19,880 bases of DNA from Candidatus Albibeggiatoa sp. nov. BB20 (GTDB lineage Bacteria > Pseudomonadota > Gammaproteobacteria > Beggiatoales > Beggiatoaceae): positions 1-19,880 of the forward strand of contig JADGDW010000082.1 in NCBI GenBank assembly GCA_016744725.1. The letters run 5' to 3'. A program made the position numbers and the translations under genes. Below the pieces are notes generated by a model. That model worked only from the letters and a program-made list of their open reading frames with translations. It made no database searches and had not been told where the DNA came from. Each line of letters starts with the position of its first letter. The stretch's first letter is position 1. Positions 1 to 8,628 of the stretch are shown piece by piece.

Positions 1-1
1 G

Positions 2-88
2 GTCAAAGATATCCTTGAAAAACACAATAGCTCTATTTGTTGTGATTATGATCTCATAGAAGAACAATGGAAATCTTATTTAGCCTGA
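2..88 (+). CDS. 3' end of an unidentified gene (partial)
   Basis: An open frame enters from the left edge and stops at TGA 86-88, leaving 28 codons. The tail contains a Cys-Cys pair, several acidic residues and an ending rich in Glu, Gln and aromatic residues (EEQWKSYLA). This is typical coding composition for the window, but it is too short to assign to a family. A 10-bp inverted repeat 62 bases further on (150-177) could end its transcript. The call rests on the open frame and amino-acid composition only, so a chance frame is possible. Confidence 0.45.
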   Translation, partial: VKDILEKHNSSICCDYDLIEEQWKSYLA

Positions 89-149
89 GTTCAATATAAT
101 TTTCAGATATTCAGAATCAGTTGGTTACATAGCTTTACTTTCATTTTAA

Positions 150-177
150 ATCTCATAAATGGCTGATTTTATGAGAT
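150..177 (+). terminator. Inverted repeat, possible terminator of the upstream gene
   Basis: ATCTCATAAA (150-159) is perfectly complementary to TTTATGAGAT (168-177) around an eight-base loop. The stem is AT-rich and is followed by ATATAGTTTTATATA rather than a clean T-run. Intrinsic terminator activity is therefore plausible but not assured. Confidence 0.35.
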
Positions 178-511
178 ATATAGTTTTATATAGCAAACTC
201 ATCATGAATGTTACAAAAACATTTGACTTTCAGGCCTGTCTACCCTAACACATAAGAAGGGATTAACTATAAAGTTAATTAGTAAGGTAACTCACTAAAC
301 TACATAGCATTTGACTTCTTGTATAACAATAGTTTCAATCTAACAATTTATCTGTAATTCAACTACCCCCTAAAAAATTGATTTCAAGGATTTGCAAAAT
401 ACACACATCTTGTTTCTAATGCTTTGTTTAACATATTCTTTAGAGTGATAGATTGTTAATTAACAACCGAAATGCTACCTTATGCAAACGCAATAAAGAT
501 ACACTAAGGAT

Positions 512-515
512 GGAG
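512..515 (+). promoter_or_regulatory. Ribosome binding site deciding the metG start
   Basis: GGAG at 512-515 is six bases from ATG 522. It overlaps the alternative ATG at 510-512, so it cannot serve that start. Confidence 0.65.
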
Positions 516-521
516 AACAAA

Positions 522-2534
522 ATGCGTAAGATTCTTGTGACCAGTGCCCTGCCTTATGCCAATGGTTCAATTCATATTGGCCATTTAGTCGAGTATATTC
601 AAACAGATATTTGGGTGCGCTTTCAAAAAATGCAGGGCAATCAGTGCTACTATGTCTGTGCAGATGATGCCCATGGTACGCCAATTATGCTACATGCGCA
701 GAAAAAAGGGATTTCCCCCGAAGAATTGATTTCCCAAGTGCATACCGAACACAGCCAAGATTTTCAAGATTTTTCAGTCCAATTCGATAATTTTTACTCA
801 ACTCATTCGGATGAAAACCGCCATTTTTCCAGCCATATTTATAAAGGCTTGCAAGCAGATGGTCACATTATTCAAAAAACCATCAAACAAGCTTTTGACC
901 CTGAAAAACAAATGTTTTTACCCGATCGCTTCATTCGTGGTGAATGCCCTCGTTGTGGTGCAAAAGATCAATATGGTGATAGCTGTGAAGTCTGTGGCGC
1001 AACTTACAGCCCAACCGATTTAAAAAATCCAGTCTCTGCACTATCAGGCGCAACCCCAGTTGAAAAAGAATCAGAGCACTATTTTGTTAATTTAGCTAAC
1101 TTTGAAGAGATGTTAAAAAAATGGACGAAAAGTGGTAGTTTACAGACCGAAGTCTCTAACAAATTGGATGAGTGGTTTACCGATGGCTTGCAAGCTTGGG
1201 ATATTTCTCGCGATGCGCCTTATTTTGGTTTCCAAATTCCGGGAACAGAAAATAAATATTTTTATGTCTGGCTAGATGCACCAATTGGTTACATGGCCAG
1301 CTTTAAAAATCTTTGTGACAAACAAGGCCTTGATTTCGATGAGTTCTGGGCTGAAGACAGTAAAGCAGAACTGTATCATTTTATCGGCAAAGACATTATT
1401 TATTTCCATGCTTTATTCTGGCCTGCGATGTTAACAGGTGGCAAATTCAGAAAACCAACCTCGATTTTTGCCCACGGCTTTTTAACCGTTGATGGACAAA
1501 AAATGTCTAAATCCCGCGGCACATTCATCACTGCACGTTCCTATTTAGATCATTTGAATCCTGAATATTTACGCTATTACTTTGCAGCTAAGCTCACGCC
1601 TAATGTTGATGATATTGACTTGAATTTAGAAGACTTTATTCAGCGAGTCAATTCTGATTTAGTTGGAAAAGTGGTCAATATTGCCAGTCGTTGTGCAGGA
1701 TTTATCACTAAACGCTTTGATGGCATGTTAGCTGAATCATTGCCTGACAGTGCTTTATACGATAGTTTTATTGAGGCGGGTGCTGACATTGCTCAAGATT
1801 ATGAAGCACGTAATTATAATAAAGCCATGCGCGGTATCATGGCCTTAGCTGATAAAGCCAATCAGTATATTGATGAAAACAAGCCATGGGTGATTGCGAA
1901 AGAGCAAGGCAAAAATGCTGAATTACAAGCTATTTGCACTCAAGGCCTGAATTTATTTAGAGTATTAATGAGTTATTTAACCCCAATTTTACCGCCAATG
2001 AGTCAAGCGGTTGAGACGTTCTTAAATGCACCGATGGTGTGGCAGCCTGAAGCTTTGTTAAATCATAAAATTGAGAAGTTCAAGCCATTGATGAAACGAG
2101 TTGAACAGCCTCAGGTTGATGCGATGCTTGATGCGTCAAAAGAAAATCTAGCAGCTCAAGAAACTGCGTCGAAAAAGCCTGCTAATGATAACCCACCAAT
2201 TGCAGATTTAATTGCATATGATGATTTTGCTAAAGTCGATTTGCGGATTGCAAAGATTGTAAATGCGGAACATGTTGAAGGTGCTGATAAATTATTACGT
2301 TTGACTTTGGATATTGGAGAGGAAAATACACGTAATGTTTTTGCTGGGATTAAAGATGCTTATGCGCCAGAAACTTTAATTGGTCGTTTCACAGTCATGG
2401 TGGCGAACTTAGCACCGCGTAAAATGCGTTTTGGAATTTCTGAAGGTATGGTGTTAGCCGCTGGGCCTGGTAAAAAAGACTTATGGATTTTAAGCCCTGA
2501 TGACGGTGTGCAACTGGGTATGAAAGTTAAATAA
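522..2534 (+). CDS. metG: Methionyl-tRNA synthetase
   Basis: Charges initiator and elongator tRNA-Met with methionine in the cytoplasm. From ATG 522 the product is 670 residues, close to the E. coli enzyme. Visible motifs: class I HIGH signature at residues 18-21, two zinc knuckles (C142/C145 and C155/C158) in the connective insertion, the KMSKS loop at 327-331, an alpha-helical anticodon-binding domain, and a C-terminal EMAP-II/Trbp111-like tRNA-binding domain from about 562 that promotes dimerisation. The frame is open to TTG 453 and has an ATG at 510. ATG 522 is preferred because GGAG (512-515) lies six bases upstream and the protein then begins MRKILVTSALPYANG, as in the family. A strong hairpin follows the stop. 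No internal oddity is seen. Confidence 0.97.
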   Translation: MRKILVTSALPYANGSIHIGHLVEYIQTDIWVRFQKMQGNQCYYVCADDAHGTPIMLHAQKKGISPEELISQVHTEHSQDFQDFSVQFDNFYSTHSDENRHFSSHIYKGLQADGHIIQKTIKQAFDPEKQMFLPDRFIRGECPRCGAKDQYGDSCEVCGATYSPTDLKNPVSALSGATPVEKESEHYFVNLANFEEMLKKWTKSGSLQTEVSNKLDEWFTDGLQAWDISRDAPYFGFQIPGTENKYFYVWLDAPIGYMASFKNLCDKQGLDFDEFWAEDSKAELYHFIGKDIIYFHALFWPAMLTGGKFRKPTSIFAHGFLTVDGQKMSKSRGTFITARSYLDHLNPEYLRYYFAAKLTPNVDDIDLNLEDFIQRVNSDLVGKVVNIASRCAGFITKRFDGMLAESLPDSALYDSFIEAGADIAQDYEARNYNKAMRGIMALADKANQYIDENKPWVIAKEQGKNAELQAICTQGLNLFRVLMSYLTPILPPMSQAVETFLNAPMVWQPEALLNHKIEKFKPLMKRVEQPQVDAMLDASKENLAAQETASKKPANDNPPIADLIAYDDFAKVDLRIAKIVNAEHVEGADKLLRLTLDIGEENTRNVFAGIKDAYAPETLIGRFTVMVANLAPRKMRFGISEGMVLAAGPGKKDLWILSPDDGVQLGMKVK

Positions 2535-2570
2535 TGTTCTGCTGTCAGCTTGTCGTTTAAAGTGTTTTTT

Positions 2571-2605
2571 GTGAAATCTAACATATTAAAACTGTTGGAT
2601 TTCAC
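2571..2605 (+). terminator. Hairpin after metG
   Basis: GTGAAATCTAAC (2571-2582) pairs with GTTGGATTTCAC (2594-2605) over 12 bp, with one G-U pair and an 11-base loop, 36 bases after the metG stop. The sequence after it is pyrimidine-rich (TCTCAAAGATTTCATTTCC) without a long T-run. It probably separates the metG transcript from zapE. Confidence 0.55.
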
Positions 2606-2707
2606 TCTCAAAGATTTCATTTCCTCTCATATAATCCAAAAAATAGCTAAGCGAGGTATTTACTATGCTGAATGGTTGCTATTAATCTTTCTTATTCAAT
2701 AAAATTT

Positions 2708-2716
2708 TGTTATGAT
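2708..2716 (+). promoter_or_regulatory. Extended -10 promoter for zapE
   Basis: TGTTATGAT (TG at 2708-2709, TATGAT 2711-2716) matches an extended -10 element and is placed 38 bases before ATG 2755. No good -35 box is visible, which is usual for extended -10 promoters. Confidence 0.4.
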
Positions 2717-2754
2717 GCAATGCACCAATATAATCATTGGGAATAGAGCATCTT

Positions 2755-3891
2755 ATGTTAACGACAACACAACAACACATAACACCTCAACAAATTTATC
2801 AAGCTGCCTTAGCAACAGGCGATTTTTGTGAAGATGCTGCACAAGCTAAAGCTGTTGATCATACCCAGCGGTTGTATGAAGATTTGTTGAATGCGCTCCA
2901 TGAGCCTAAAGTACAAATGGCAGATTTATGGTTGAAATTATGGAAGCGAAAAACCAACTCAAAGCAGCAAACTATTAAAGGTTTATATCTTTGGGGTGGT
3001 GTTGGTCGAGGCAAAACCTATTTAGTTGATAATTTTTATCATACTTTACCGTTTAACAATAAGTTACGTTTGCATTTTCATCGTTTTATGCAGCAAGTAC
3101 ATGATGAACTTAAGCAATTAAAAGACATTCAAAACCCACTGGTAAAGGTAGCACAACATTTTGCAGAACGAACTAAAATATTGTGCTTAGATGAGTTTCA
3201 CGTCTTAGATATCGCCGATGCAATGTTATTAGGTGGCTTATTGCAGGAGTTATTTGAGCAAGGAGTCACACTGGTCACAACATCTAATGTGCATCCAGAT
3301 GATTTATATAAAGGTGGTTTGCAGCGTGACCGTTTTTTACCAGCAATTGATTTATTGAAAAATAGTACTCATGTTATCAATGTGGATAATGGGGTTGACT
3401 ATCGCCTTCGGGCTTTGGAACAAGCTGAAATTTATCATCATCCTTTAGATGCCGCAGCCGAACATAATATGCGACACAGCTTTACAGAAATTGCACCAGA
3501 CCAGCCTGTTATTGGTGGTAGCATCAATTTATATGGACGTGATATTCCAACCATTCAAATGGCTGATGGGGTTATTTGGTTTGATTTTCATACTTTGTGC
3601 GATGTCCCACGCGGTACGCCTGATTACATTGAGATTGCAACGTGTTATCAGACTGTTTTTGTCAGCGGCGTGCCTAGTATGGGTGATGCTGAAAATGACT
3701 TGGCTTTGCGGTTTGTGAATTTAGTGGATGAATTTTATGATCGCAGTGTGAAATTGATTATTGCAGCAGAAGAATCTGCAGATTTGTTATATACAGGTAA
3801 ACGCCTTGAGTTCCAATATCAGCGCACACTGAGCCGTTTACAAGAAATGCAGTCTCATGAGTATTTAGCCCGTGAGCATAAGCTTGGATAA
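2755..3891 (+). CDS. zapE: Cell division ATPase ZapE (AFG1-like)
   Basis: ZapE is an AFG1-type P-loop ATPase. In E. coli it associates with the Z-ring during constriction and destabilises FtsZ polymers in the presence of ATP. The product is 378 residues (E. coli about 375). Walker A GGVGRGKT is at residues 81-88, followed by the family's conserved YLVDNFY. Walker B LCLDEFH is at 143-149, followed by a conserved D-A-M stretch. The arginine-rich segment around QRDRF is also typical. ATG 2755 is preferred over an upstream in-frame TTG at 2737 because GAG (2746-2748) lies six bases before it; this ribosome binding site is weak. The gene is probably monocistronic, with a hairpin before it and a bidirectional terminator after it facing the kinase gene. 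Confidence 0.93.
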   Translation: MLTTTQQHITPQQIYQAALATGDFCEDAAQAKAVDHTQRLYEDLLNALHEPKVQMADLWLKLWKRKTNSKQQTIKGLYLWGGVGRGKTYLVDNFYHTLPFNNKLRLHFHRFMQQVHDELKQLKDIQNPLVKVAQHFAERTKILCLDEFHVLDIADAMLLGGLLQELFEQGVTLVTTSNVHPDDLYKGGLQRDRFLPAIDLLKNSTHVINVDNGVDYRLRALEQAEIYHHPLDAAAEHNMRHSFTEIAPDQPVIGGSINLYGRDIPTIQMADGVIWFDFHTLCDVPRGTPDYIEIATCYQTVFVSGVPSMGDAENDLALRFVNLVDEFYDRSVKLIIAAEESADLLYTGKRLEFQYQRTLSRLQEMQSHEYLAREHKLG

Positions 3892-3910
3892 TCTTTTTTC
3901 AAGCAATAAT

Positions 3911-3947
3911 AAGGACTGATCCTTTTTTAAAAAGATTGGCAGTCCTT
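3911..3947. terminator. Bidirectional terminator between zapE and the kinase gene
   Basis: AAGGACTG (3911-3918) pairs with CAGTCCTT (3940-3947). The inner part can continue pairing as ATC/GAT and then a T6/A5 tract, giving a long stem with a small bulge. Both genes point towards it and stop within 20 bases on either side. Read on the minus strand, its arm (GACTGCCAATC, then a T5A6 run) resembles the repeats at 6201-6240 and 12039-12077. Confidence 0.6.
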
Positions 3948-3964
3948 TGTTCAACTGTTAACCG

Positions 3965-5269
3965 CTATTCTTTGACTAATGGAAATTCTACAATAAATGT
4001 TGTGCCCTTACCTACTGTACTTTCACAAGTAATTTCACCATTCATTGTTTTCACTAACTTTTTGACAATAAATAAGCCAAGACCCGTTTCAGGCTCATTA
4101 GCAGTGGCTCGTGGACTTAAGTGCGGAAATTTGCTAAATAACCTTTGCTGTTCTTCCAAATTAATCCCAACGCCCTGATCTTCTATCTCACAGTGCATTA
4201 CAGTGTCATCTTTAATAAAGCGTACAAAAACTGTTTTACCATAAGGTGAATATTTAATTGCATTAGAAATCAAATTATCTAATATTTGTAATAATGCCCG
4301 TTTATTTACCAACAATTTACATGCTTGATGCGGTACTTCAATTTGTAAACTAATCCCTTTTTCACGTATGCTGTCTGAATAATCATCGGCTAAAAATTGT
4401 AATGAGCTGCTGACATCATAAATGCCTAATGGCATATTAAACTTACCTGTTTCAATATCATTAGCCTGCAACAAGTTTTGAATTAACTGGGTCATGCGTT
4501 GTGAACTGACTTCAATAATTTTGGCAAATTCCTTTATTTTATCTCGACCAAATTGATGGATAGAACGCTGCATTAATATTGATAGCTCATGTATTGCCTC
4601 TAGGGGCTTTTTCAAATCAGTAGCCGCAATGGCGAGAAATTCGCTCTTTTCTTGAGTTAATGCAGTGAGTGACTGATTCAACCCTGTCAATTCCTGATTG
4701 GCATGAAGCAATTCTTTGTTTTTTTCATGTAATTCGCGAGTACGTATAAAAACTTTTTCTTCTAGGCTTTGGCGTAACGCCTCTAAATGAATCAAATTAT
4801 CATAAGCACGCAAATTAGCTGTAATAGCAGTAAATAGTTTTTGCTCAGTCAGTTCGGTTTTATTTTTATAATCATTGATTTCATAACGGCTAATGACTTC
4901 TTTTTCAGGTGCATATCCTGCTTGTCCTGTGCGCAATATGATTTGTACAAAATGGTTTTGCATCTCTTCACGTACATACTTAACAAACTCTAGTCCTGCA
5001 TTATCCGTTTCCATCACCACATCTAGCAAAATAATAGCAATATCATGGTGGTCTTGTATGAATTGACGAGCTTGTTGAGCAGAATAGGCATTGAACATTT
5101 GTAAGCCTTTATCTGCGTAAACGAAATCGTCTAATACAAAATGTGTTACCTGATGCACCTCTTTTTCATCATCTACAATCAGTATTTTCCAGCCAATCTC
5201 TATCGAACTGGCAGAAACATCTATATCCTCTTCTTCAAATAAAGGCTTTTCGTCCTGACTCATATACAT
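3965..5269 (-). CDS. Receiver-histidine kinase hybrid with a degenerate H-box
   Basis: Cytoplasmic signalling protein of 434 residues with no membrane segment. The receiver domain spans about 27-150, with acidic pair D33/D34, phospho-acceptor D83, T114 and the conserved lysine region NDYKNKTEL (132-140). A coiled-coil linker runs from about 155 to 212. A HisKA-like dimerisation helix pair follows (about 207-272), then a HATPase domain with N-box N332/N336, G1 box DQGVG 364-368, G2 box GLGL 396-399 and a final GKGT. The H-box reads AATDLKKPL, so residue 217 is Thr (ACT) where the phosphorylated His should be; the rest of the helix is intact. The receiver resembles those found in front of DUF3369 domains. 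AAGG sits three bases before the first ATG and nine before the third codon's ATG (5263), which may be the true start. It probably senses through partner kinases; the stimulus is unknown. Confidence 0.85.
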   Translation of the reverse strand: MYMSQDEKPLFEEEDIDVSASSIEIGWKILIVDDEKEVHQVTHFVLDDFVYADKGLQMFNAYSAQQARQFIQDHHDIAIILLDVVMETDNAGLEFVKYVREEMQNHFVQIILRTGQAGYAPEKEVISRYEINDYKNKTELTEQKLFTAITANLRAYDNLIHLEALRQSLEEKVFIRTRELHEKNKELLHANQELTGLNQSLTALTQEKSEFLAIAATDLKKPLEAIHELSILMQRSIHQFGRDKIKEFAKIIEVSSQRMTQLIQNLLQANDIETGKFNMPLGIYDVSSSLQFLADDYSDSIREKGISLQIEVPHQACKLLVNKRALLQILDNLISNAIKYSPYGKTVFVRFIKDDTVMHCEIEDQGVGINLEEQQRLFSKFPHLSPRATANEPETGLGLFIVKKLVKTMNGEITCESTVGKGTTFIVEFPLVKE

Positions 5270-5356
5270 AAACCTTGCTCAAAAATAAGCTATGAATTTG
5301 AGGTTCAATACTAGCAATTCTAAATGTCAATGCGCTTACAAACTTCAATTATCATC

Positions 5357-5386
5357 TTGCATTATTGCCTTACACTCTTTTACAAT
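5357..5386 (+). promoter_or_regulatory. Promoter for rsxA
   Basis: TTGCAT (5357-5362) and TACAAT (5381-5386) are separated by 18 bases. The -10 box has five of six consensus positions. It lies in the 153-base divergent gap between the kinase gene and rsxA. Confidence 0.45.
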
Positions 5387-5422
5387 ACTTGTAACCTATG
5401 TTAAATATTGATTGTTAAGCTT

Positions 5423-6001
5423 ATGACTGAATATGTATTGATTTTTATTAGCACCGTACTTGTCAACAACTTTGTGCTGGTCAAGTTTTTAGGCTTATGC
5501 CCGTTCATGAGCGTATCAGGTAAGCTAGAAACAGCAACAGGTATGGGCTTAGCCACTACTTTTGTATTGACGCTTTCTTCAATTAGCAGTTATTTGGTCA
5601 ATCAGTATTTGCTCGTACCATTAGAGTTAGAATTTTTACGTACCATTGCCTTCATCTTGATTATCGCAGGTGTGGTGCAATTTACCGAAATGGTAGTACA
5701 TAAAACCAGTCCAATGCTGTATCAAATGTTAGGTATATTTTTACCTTTGATTACAACTAATTGTGCGGTGCTTGGCGTTGCCTTATTAAATGTACAACAG
5801 GAAAACGGTTTTATTGCATCAGCAGTGTATGGATTTGGCGCAGCTATCGGATTTTCAGTTGTATTAGTATTATTTGCAGCGATTCGGGAGCGGGTTGTGG
5901 CAGCAGATGTGCCAGAAACATTCCAAGGTGCGCCCATTGCGTTTATTACCGCAGGCATTATGGCTTTAGCATTTATGGGATTTGCAGGCTTGGTGAAATA
6001 A
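5423..6001 (+). CDS. rsxA: Ion-translocating oxidoreductase subunit RsxA/RnfA
   Basis: Integral inner-membrane subunit of the Rnf/Rsx complex, which couples ferredoxin and NAD electron transfer to ion movement and in enteric bacteria keeps SoxR reduced. The 192-residue length matches the family (E. coli 193). The N-terminus carries the signature VNNFVLVKFLGLCPF with its conserved Cys. About six hydrophobic helices fill the protein, including a TTNCAVLGVALL segment typical of RsxA/RsxE. ATG 5423 gives the canonical MTEY start; upstream in-frame codons from TTG 5408 do not fit. No good Shine-Dalgarno is seen. In many gammaproteobacteria rsxA heads rsxABCDGE; here it is alone and followed by a terminator, so its partners must be encoded outside this window or be absent. 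Confidence 0.93.
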   Translation: MTEYVLIFISTVLVNNFVLVKFLGLCPFMSVSGKLETATGMGLATTFVLTLSSISSYLVNQYLLVPLELEFLRTIAFILIIAGVVQFTEMVVHKTSPMLYQMLGIFLPLITTNCAVLGVALLNVQQENGFIASAVYGFGAAIGFSVVLVLFAAIRERVVAADVPETFQGAPIAFITAGIMALAFMGFAGLVK

Positions 6002-6200
6002 GTCTCATGCTGGAAAATCCAAATGTACACTTTTAAAACAGTGCTTCGGATATTTTTTTAAGATACATCATAAAATCAGCAATTTATAAAAGAAAGATTG
6101 GATTGATAATTTGTTAAAATAGCTTGTAAATATTGCGGAAGGTTTTGGAAGTGGATAGTTTAAAAAATCTTTATCACATGAGTTATTTTTTAACAATTTA

Positions 6201-6240
6201 CTCAAGACTACCTGCTATTTTAAAAACGGGCAGTCTTGAG
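6201..6240. terminator. Bidirectional terminator between rsxA and mrcB
   Basis: CTCAAGACT (6201-6209) pairs with AGTCTTGAG (6232-6240). After one A/C mismatch, four more pairs follow (6211-6214 with 6227-6230). The loop is a T/A-rich 12 bases. It lies in a 287-base gap between convergent genes that otherwise holds no credible ORF. Its minus strand shares GACTGCC followed by T5A4 with the repeat at 3911-3947. Confidence 0.55.
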
Positions 6241-6288
6241 ATGTGAAGCTTAATATAGCAATAATTCAGTTACGCTAAGTCTCATTGC

Positions 6289-8628
6289 CTACTTAAGAGC
6301 ACTGACCGCCAAACGATTACGGCTAGAGTGTTTAATAAAAGGCATCAATACTGCGCCTCGTCTGCCTTTATTGCTCGAACGGCCTGAGTTGTAATCCACC
6401 CATTGCCAATGAATTTGAGATGGCGTGATTGGGTTGGCTGATTGACGATCCAACATCTTAATTAATTCACTCCAAACCACCATTGCGCCAGAACCACCAC
6501 TCAAATAAATCGGACGGTTATCATCACGGCCTAACCATGTTACAACTGAATATTGGCTATCAAACCCAGCAAACCAACTATCGCGTAAATCGTTACTCGT
6601 ACCAGTTTTACCTGCGATCACTCGATTGGTTTTCAAAGTGCTAAATACCTTTCTACCTGTGCCTCGTTTTACCGCTTGTTGTAATGCGTAATTTAACAAA
6701 AATACGTGTTCAGGTTCAAAGCGTGGTTCAACTGAAATTGCATAACGTTGTAATGGTTCACCACGATGATTTAACACATCTCGAATCGAGCGCAATGGCA
6801 CACTAAAGCCACCACTAGCCAACGTTTGATACATTTGTGCGACTTCAAGCGGAGACATGGAAATACTGCCTAATAAGGTTGAAGGATAAATCTTAAATTC
6901 CTTACTAACCCCCAAGTGTTGCATCGTTTTCTTGATTTTACGCAATCCAATATCCATACCTAGGCGTACAGTTGCCAAGTTGTACGAGTTAGCTAATGCT
7001 TTGTGCAAACTCACTTTTCCATGAGAACGGTGGTCATAATTTCGTGGTTTCCATACTTCGCCTGTTCGATAATCTGTCCATTCATAAGGACTGTCATCAA
7101 TAAGGGTATTCAATGAATATCTATTGTTATTTTCCAATGCTGCTAAATAAATCGCCACTTTAGCTAATGAACCAATTTGACGCATCGCATTTAATGGCCG
7201 ATTAAACCCTGCAAACTTTGAATCACGCCCATTTGCCATTGCCATGACTTCACCGTTTCCACTATTCGTTACCACCATTGCGCCTTGCAATTTTCTGGTT
7301 TTCTTATTCTCTCGTTCTAGCTGCCGAATGCCACGTTCCATTGCTCTTTCAGATTGGTGTTGCATAATCGGATCTAGCGTAGTAAAAATTTGTAGCCCTT
7401 CAGAACGCAAATCCTCTTCACGATAATCCTGATGTAATTGATGCCGCACTAGGGTTAAAAAACCAGGGTATGGCGAAACTCTATCACGTATTTCTTTTGT
7501 CACATTCAAAGGTTTGGCTTTTGCAAGATTTGCCTGTTCTAAAGTAATTTTACCTTGGTCATGGGTCATCGTAAGTACGAGATTACGCCGATTCAATGCC
7601 CGTTCTTGATAACGTCTTGGGTTATATTGCGATGCCCCTTTTGCAAAGCCAACTAATAGAGAGACTTCTGATAATTTCAATTCATCTAGTGGACGGTCAA
7701 AATAAAACCATGCTGCCATACCAAAACCATGAATCGCACGATCACCATCTTGTCCTAAATAAATCTCATTTAAATAGGCTTCTAAAATTTCCTCTTTGCT
7801 GTAATGCCATTCAACTAATAATGCCATCACCGCTTCGTTGACTTTACGTGTTAAGGTTCGTTCGGAAGATAAGTAAAAGTTTTTAATCAATTGTTGAGTG
7901 ATGGTACTACCACCTTGACCAAGATGGCCTGTTTTTACATTGGTTAACATGGCACGCAGGATACCGCGAAAACTAATTCCGTTGTGTTCAAAAAATTGTC
8001 TATCTTCCGTTGCAATCAAGGTGTTAATTAGATTCTGTGGCACATCTTTCAATTGCACTAAAATACGGTCTTCATTATGAGTTGGGTAAATTTTGCCAAT
8101 CATCCGTGGCTCTAAGCGTGTTAAAGCATAAGCTTTACCTGAATCCAGGTTTTGAATCTGTGATACTTTATTATTACGAAATCGAATTTTTAAACGGCGA
8201 GACGGTTCAACCGCATCCCAGAATTGGAATTTTCGCGTATAAACATAATAATCCGAACCACGCTGCTTAAATGTTCCCGGTGCGTTGAGTTGACTCGTTG
8301 GTTTATAACCGATGGCTTTTAGCTCCGACTTCAACATCTTTTGAGTGATAGGCATATCAGCAAACAACTCTAACGGACGCGCATAAACCCGAGCAGGTAA
8401 TGCCCAGCGTTTGCCCTCAAATTGCTCTCGAATTTTAATATCAAGCCAACTGATATAGCTGAATGCAGGCGCAACAAGTAGTATCAGTAGTAGCCATCGC
8501 CAGCGAAATTTAGAACGTGGTGCTGCCTTAGGCCGCTGTAACATACTAGATGGGCGTGGTGGTCGTCTTGTCGTTCTTGTTGGACGACGCGGACGAGAGT
8601 TAGGTGGTCTTCTGCGTATGCGGTTCAT
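6289..8628 (-). CDS. mrcB: Penicillin-binding protein 1b, bifunctional transglycosylase/transpeptidase
   Basis: Inner-membrane enzyme that polymerises lipid II and cross-links the peptides of peptidoglycan. The 779 residues are in the class A PBP1b range. A basic Arg/Pro-rich cytoplasmic tail (1-40) precedes one membrane helix (about 43-62). A UB2H-like region (about 83-165) follows, the site where the LpoB activator binds in E. coli. The GT51 transglycosylase shows ATEDRQFF with catalytic E208, then the GQGGSTITQQ motif (237-246). The transpeptidase has S487 in SLAK, the SYN triad at 548-550 and KTGTS at 674-678. All catalytic residues are present. It diverges from rplM across a long gap. 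No strong ribosome binding site is seen at ATG 8628. PBP1b rather than PBP1a is inferred from the UB2H region and overall length. Confidence 0.95.
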   Translation of the reverse strand: MNRIRRRPPNSRPRRPTRTTRRPPRPSSMLQRPKAAPRSKFRWRWLLLILLVAPAFSYISWLDIKIREQFEGKRWALPARVYARPLELFADMPITQKMLKSELKAIGYKPTSQLNAPGTFKQRGSDYYVYTRKFQFWDAVEPSRRLKIRFRNNKVSQIQNLDSGKAYALTRLEPRMIGKIYPTHNEDRILVQLKDVPQNLINTLIATEDRQFFEHNGISFRGILRAMLTNVKTGHLGQGGSTITQQLIKNFYLSSERTLTRKVNEAVMALLVEWHYSKEEILEAYLNEIYLGQDGDRAIHGFGMAAWFYFDRPLDELKLSEVSLLVGFAKGASQYNPRRYQERALNRRNLVLTMTHDQGKITLEQANLAKAKPLNVTKEIRDRVSPYPGFLTLVRHQLHQDYREEDLRSEGLQIFTTLDPIMQHQSERAMERGIRQLERENKKTRKLQGAMVVTNSGNGEVMAMANGRDSKFAGFNRPLNAMRQIGSLAKVAIYLAALENNNRYSLNTLIDDSPYEWTDYRTGEVWKPRNYDHRSHGKVSLHKALANSYNLATVRLGMDIGLRKIKKTMQHLGVSKEFKIYPSTLLGSISMSPLEVAQMYQTLASGGFSVPLRSIRDVLNHRGEPLQRYAISVEPRFEPEHVFLLNYALQQAVKRGTGRKVFSTLKTNRVIAGKTGTSNDLRDSWFAGFDSQYSVVTWLGRDDNRPIYLSGGSGAMVVWSELIKMLDRQSANPITPSQIHWQWVDYNSGRSSNKGRRGAVLMPFIKHSSRNRLAVSALK

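Larger units (their letters stand above)
89..521. other. AT-rich gap upstream of metG
   Basis: No convincing gene lies in this 433-base stretch. It holds an inverted repeat at 150-177, a second AT-rich repeat (ATTAACT 262-268 / AGTTAAT 273-279, four-base loop), and two copies of CATTTGACTT at about 221 and 309. A weak promoter-like pair (TTGTTT 410-415, TATTCT 434-439, 18-base spacer) could serve metG. The frame of metG is open back to a TTG at 453, but the intervening codons look non-coding. Confidence 0.4.

Noticed and set aside
453..521. N-terminal extension of metG from TTG 453 (23 extra codons)
   Set aside because: Family proteins start at MRKILV-type sequence, and GGAG is placed for ATG 522. 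The extra codons have no conserved character.
2665..2685. Six-codon mini-ORF with a GAGG site upstream of zapE
   Set aside because: It could be a leader peptide, but no regulatory codon pattern or attenuator structure accompanies it.
6151..6246. 31-codon GTG frame with GGAAG just upstream, between rsxA and mrcB
   Set aside because: It runs through the terminator hairpin and has no family resemblance; probably chance.
7244..8270. Plus-strand frames inside mrcB, and similar antisense frames inside ppsA, metG and the kinase gene
   Set aside because: They are shadows of strongly coding opposite or alternate frames with no motif or ribosome binding site.
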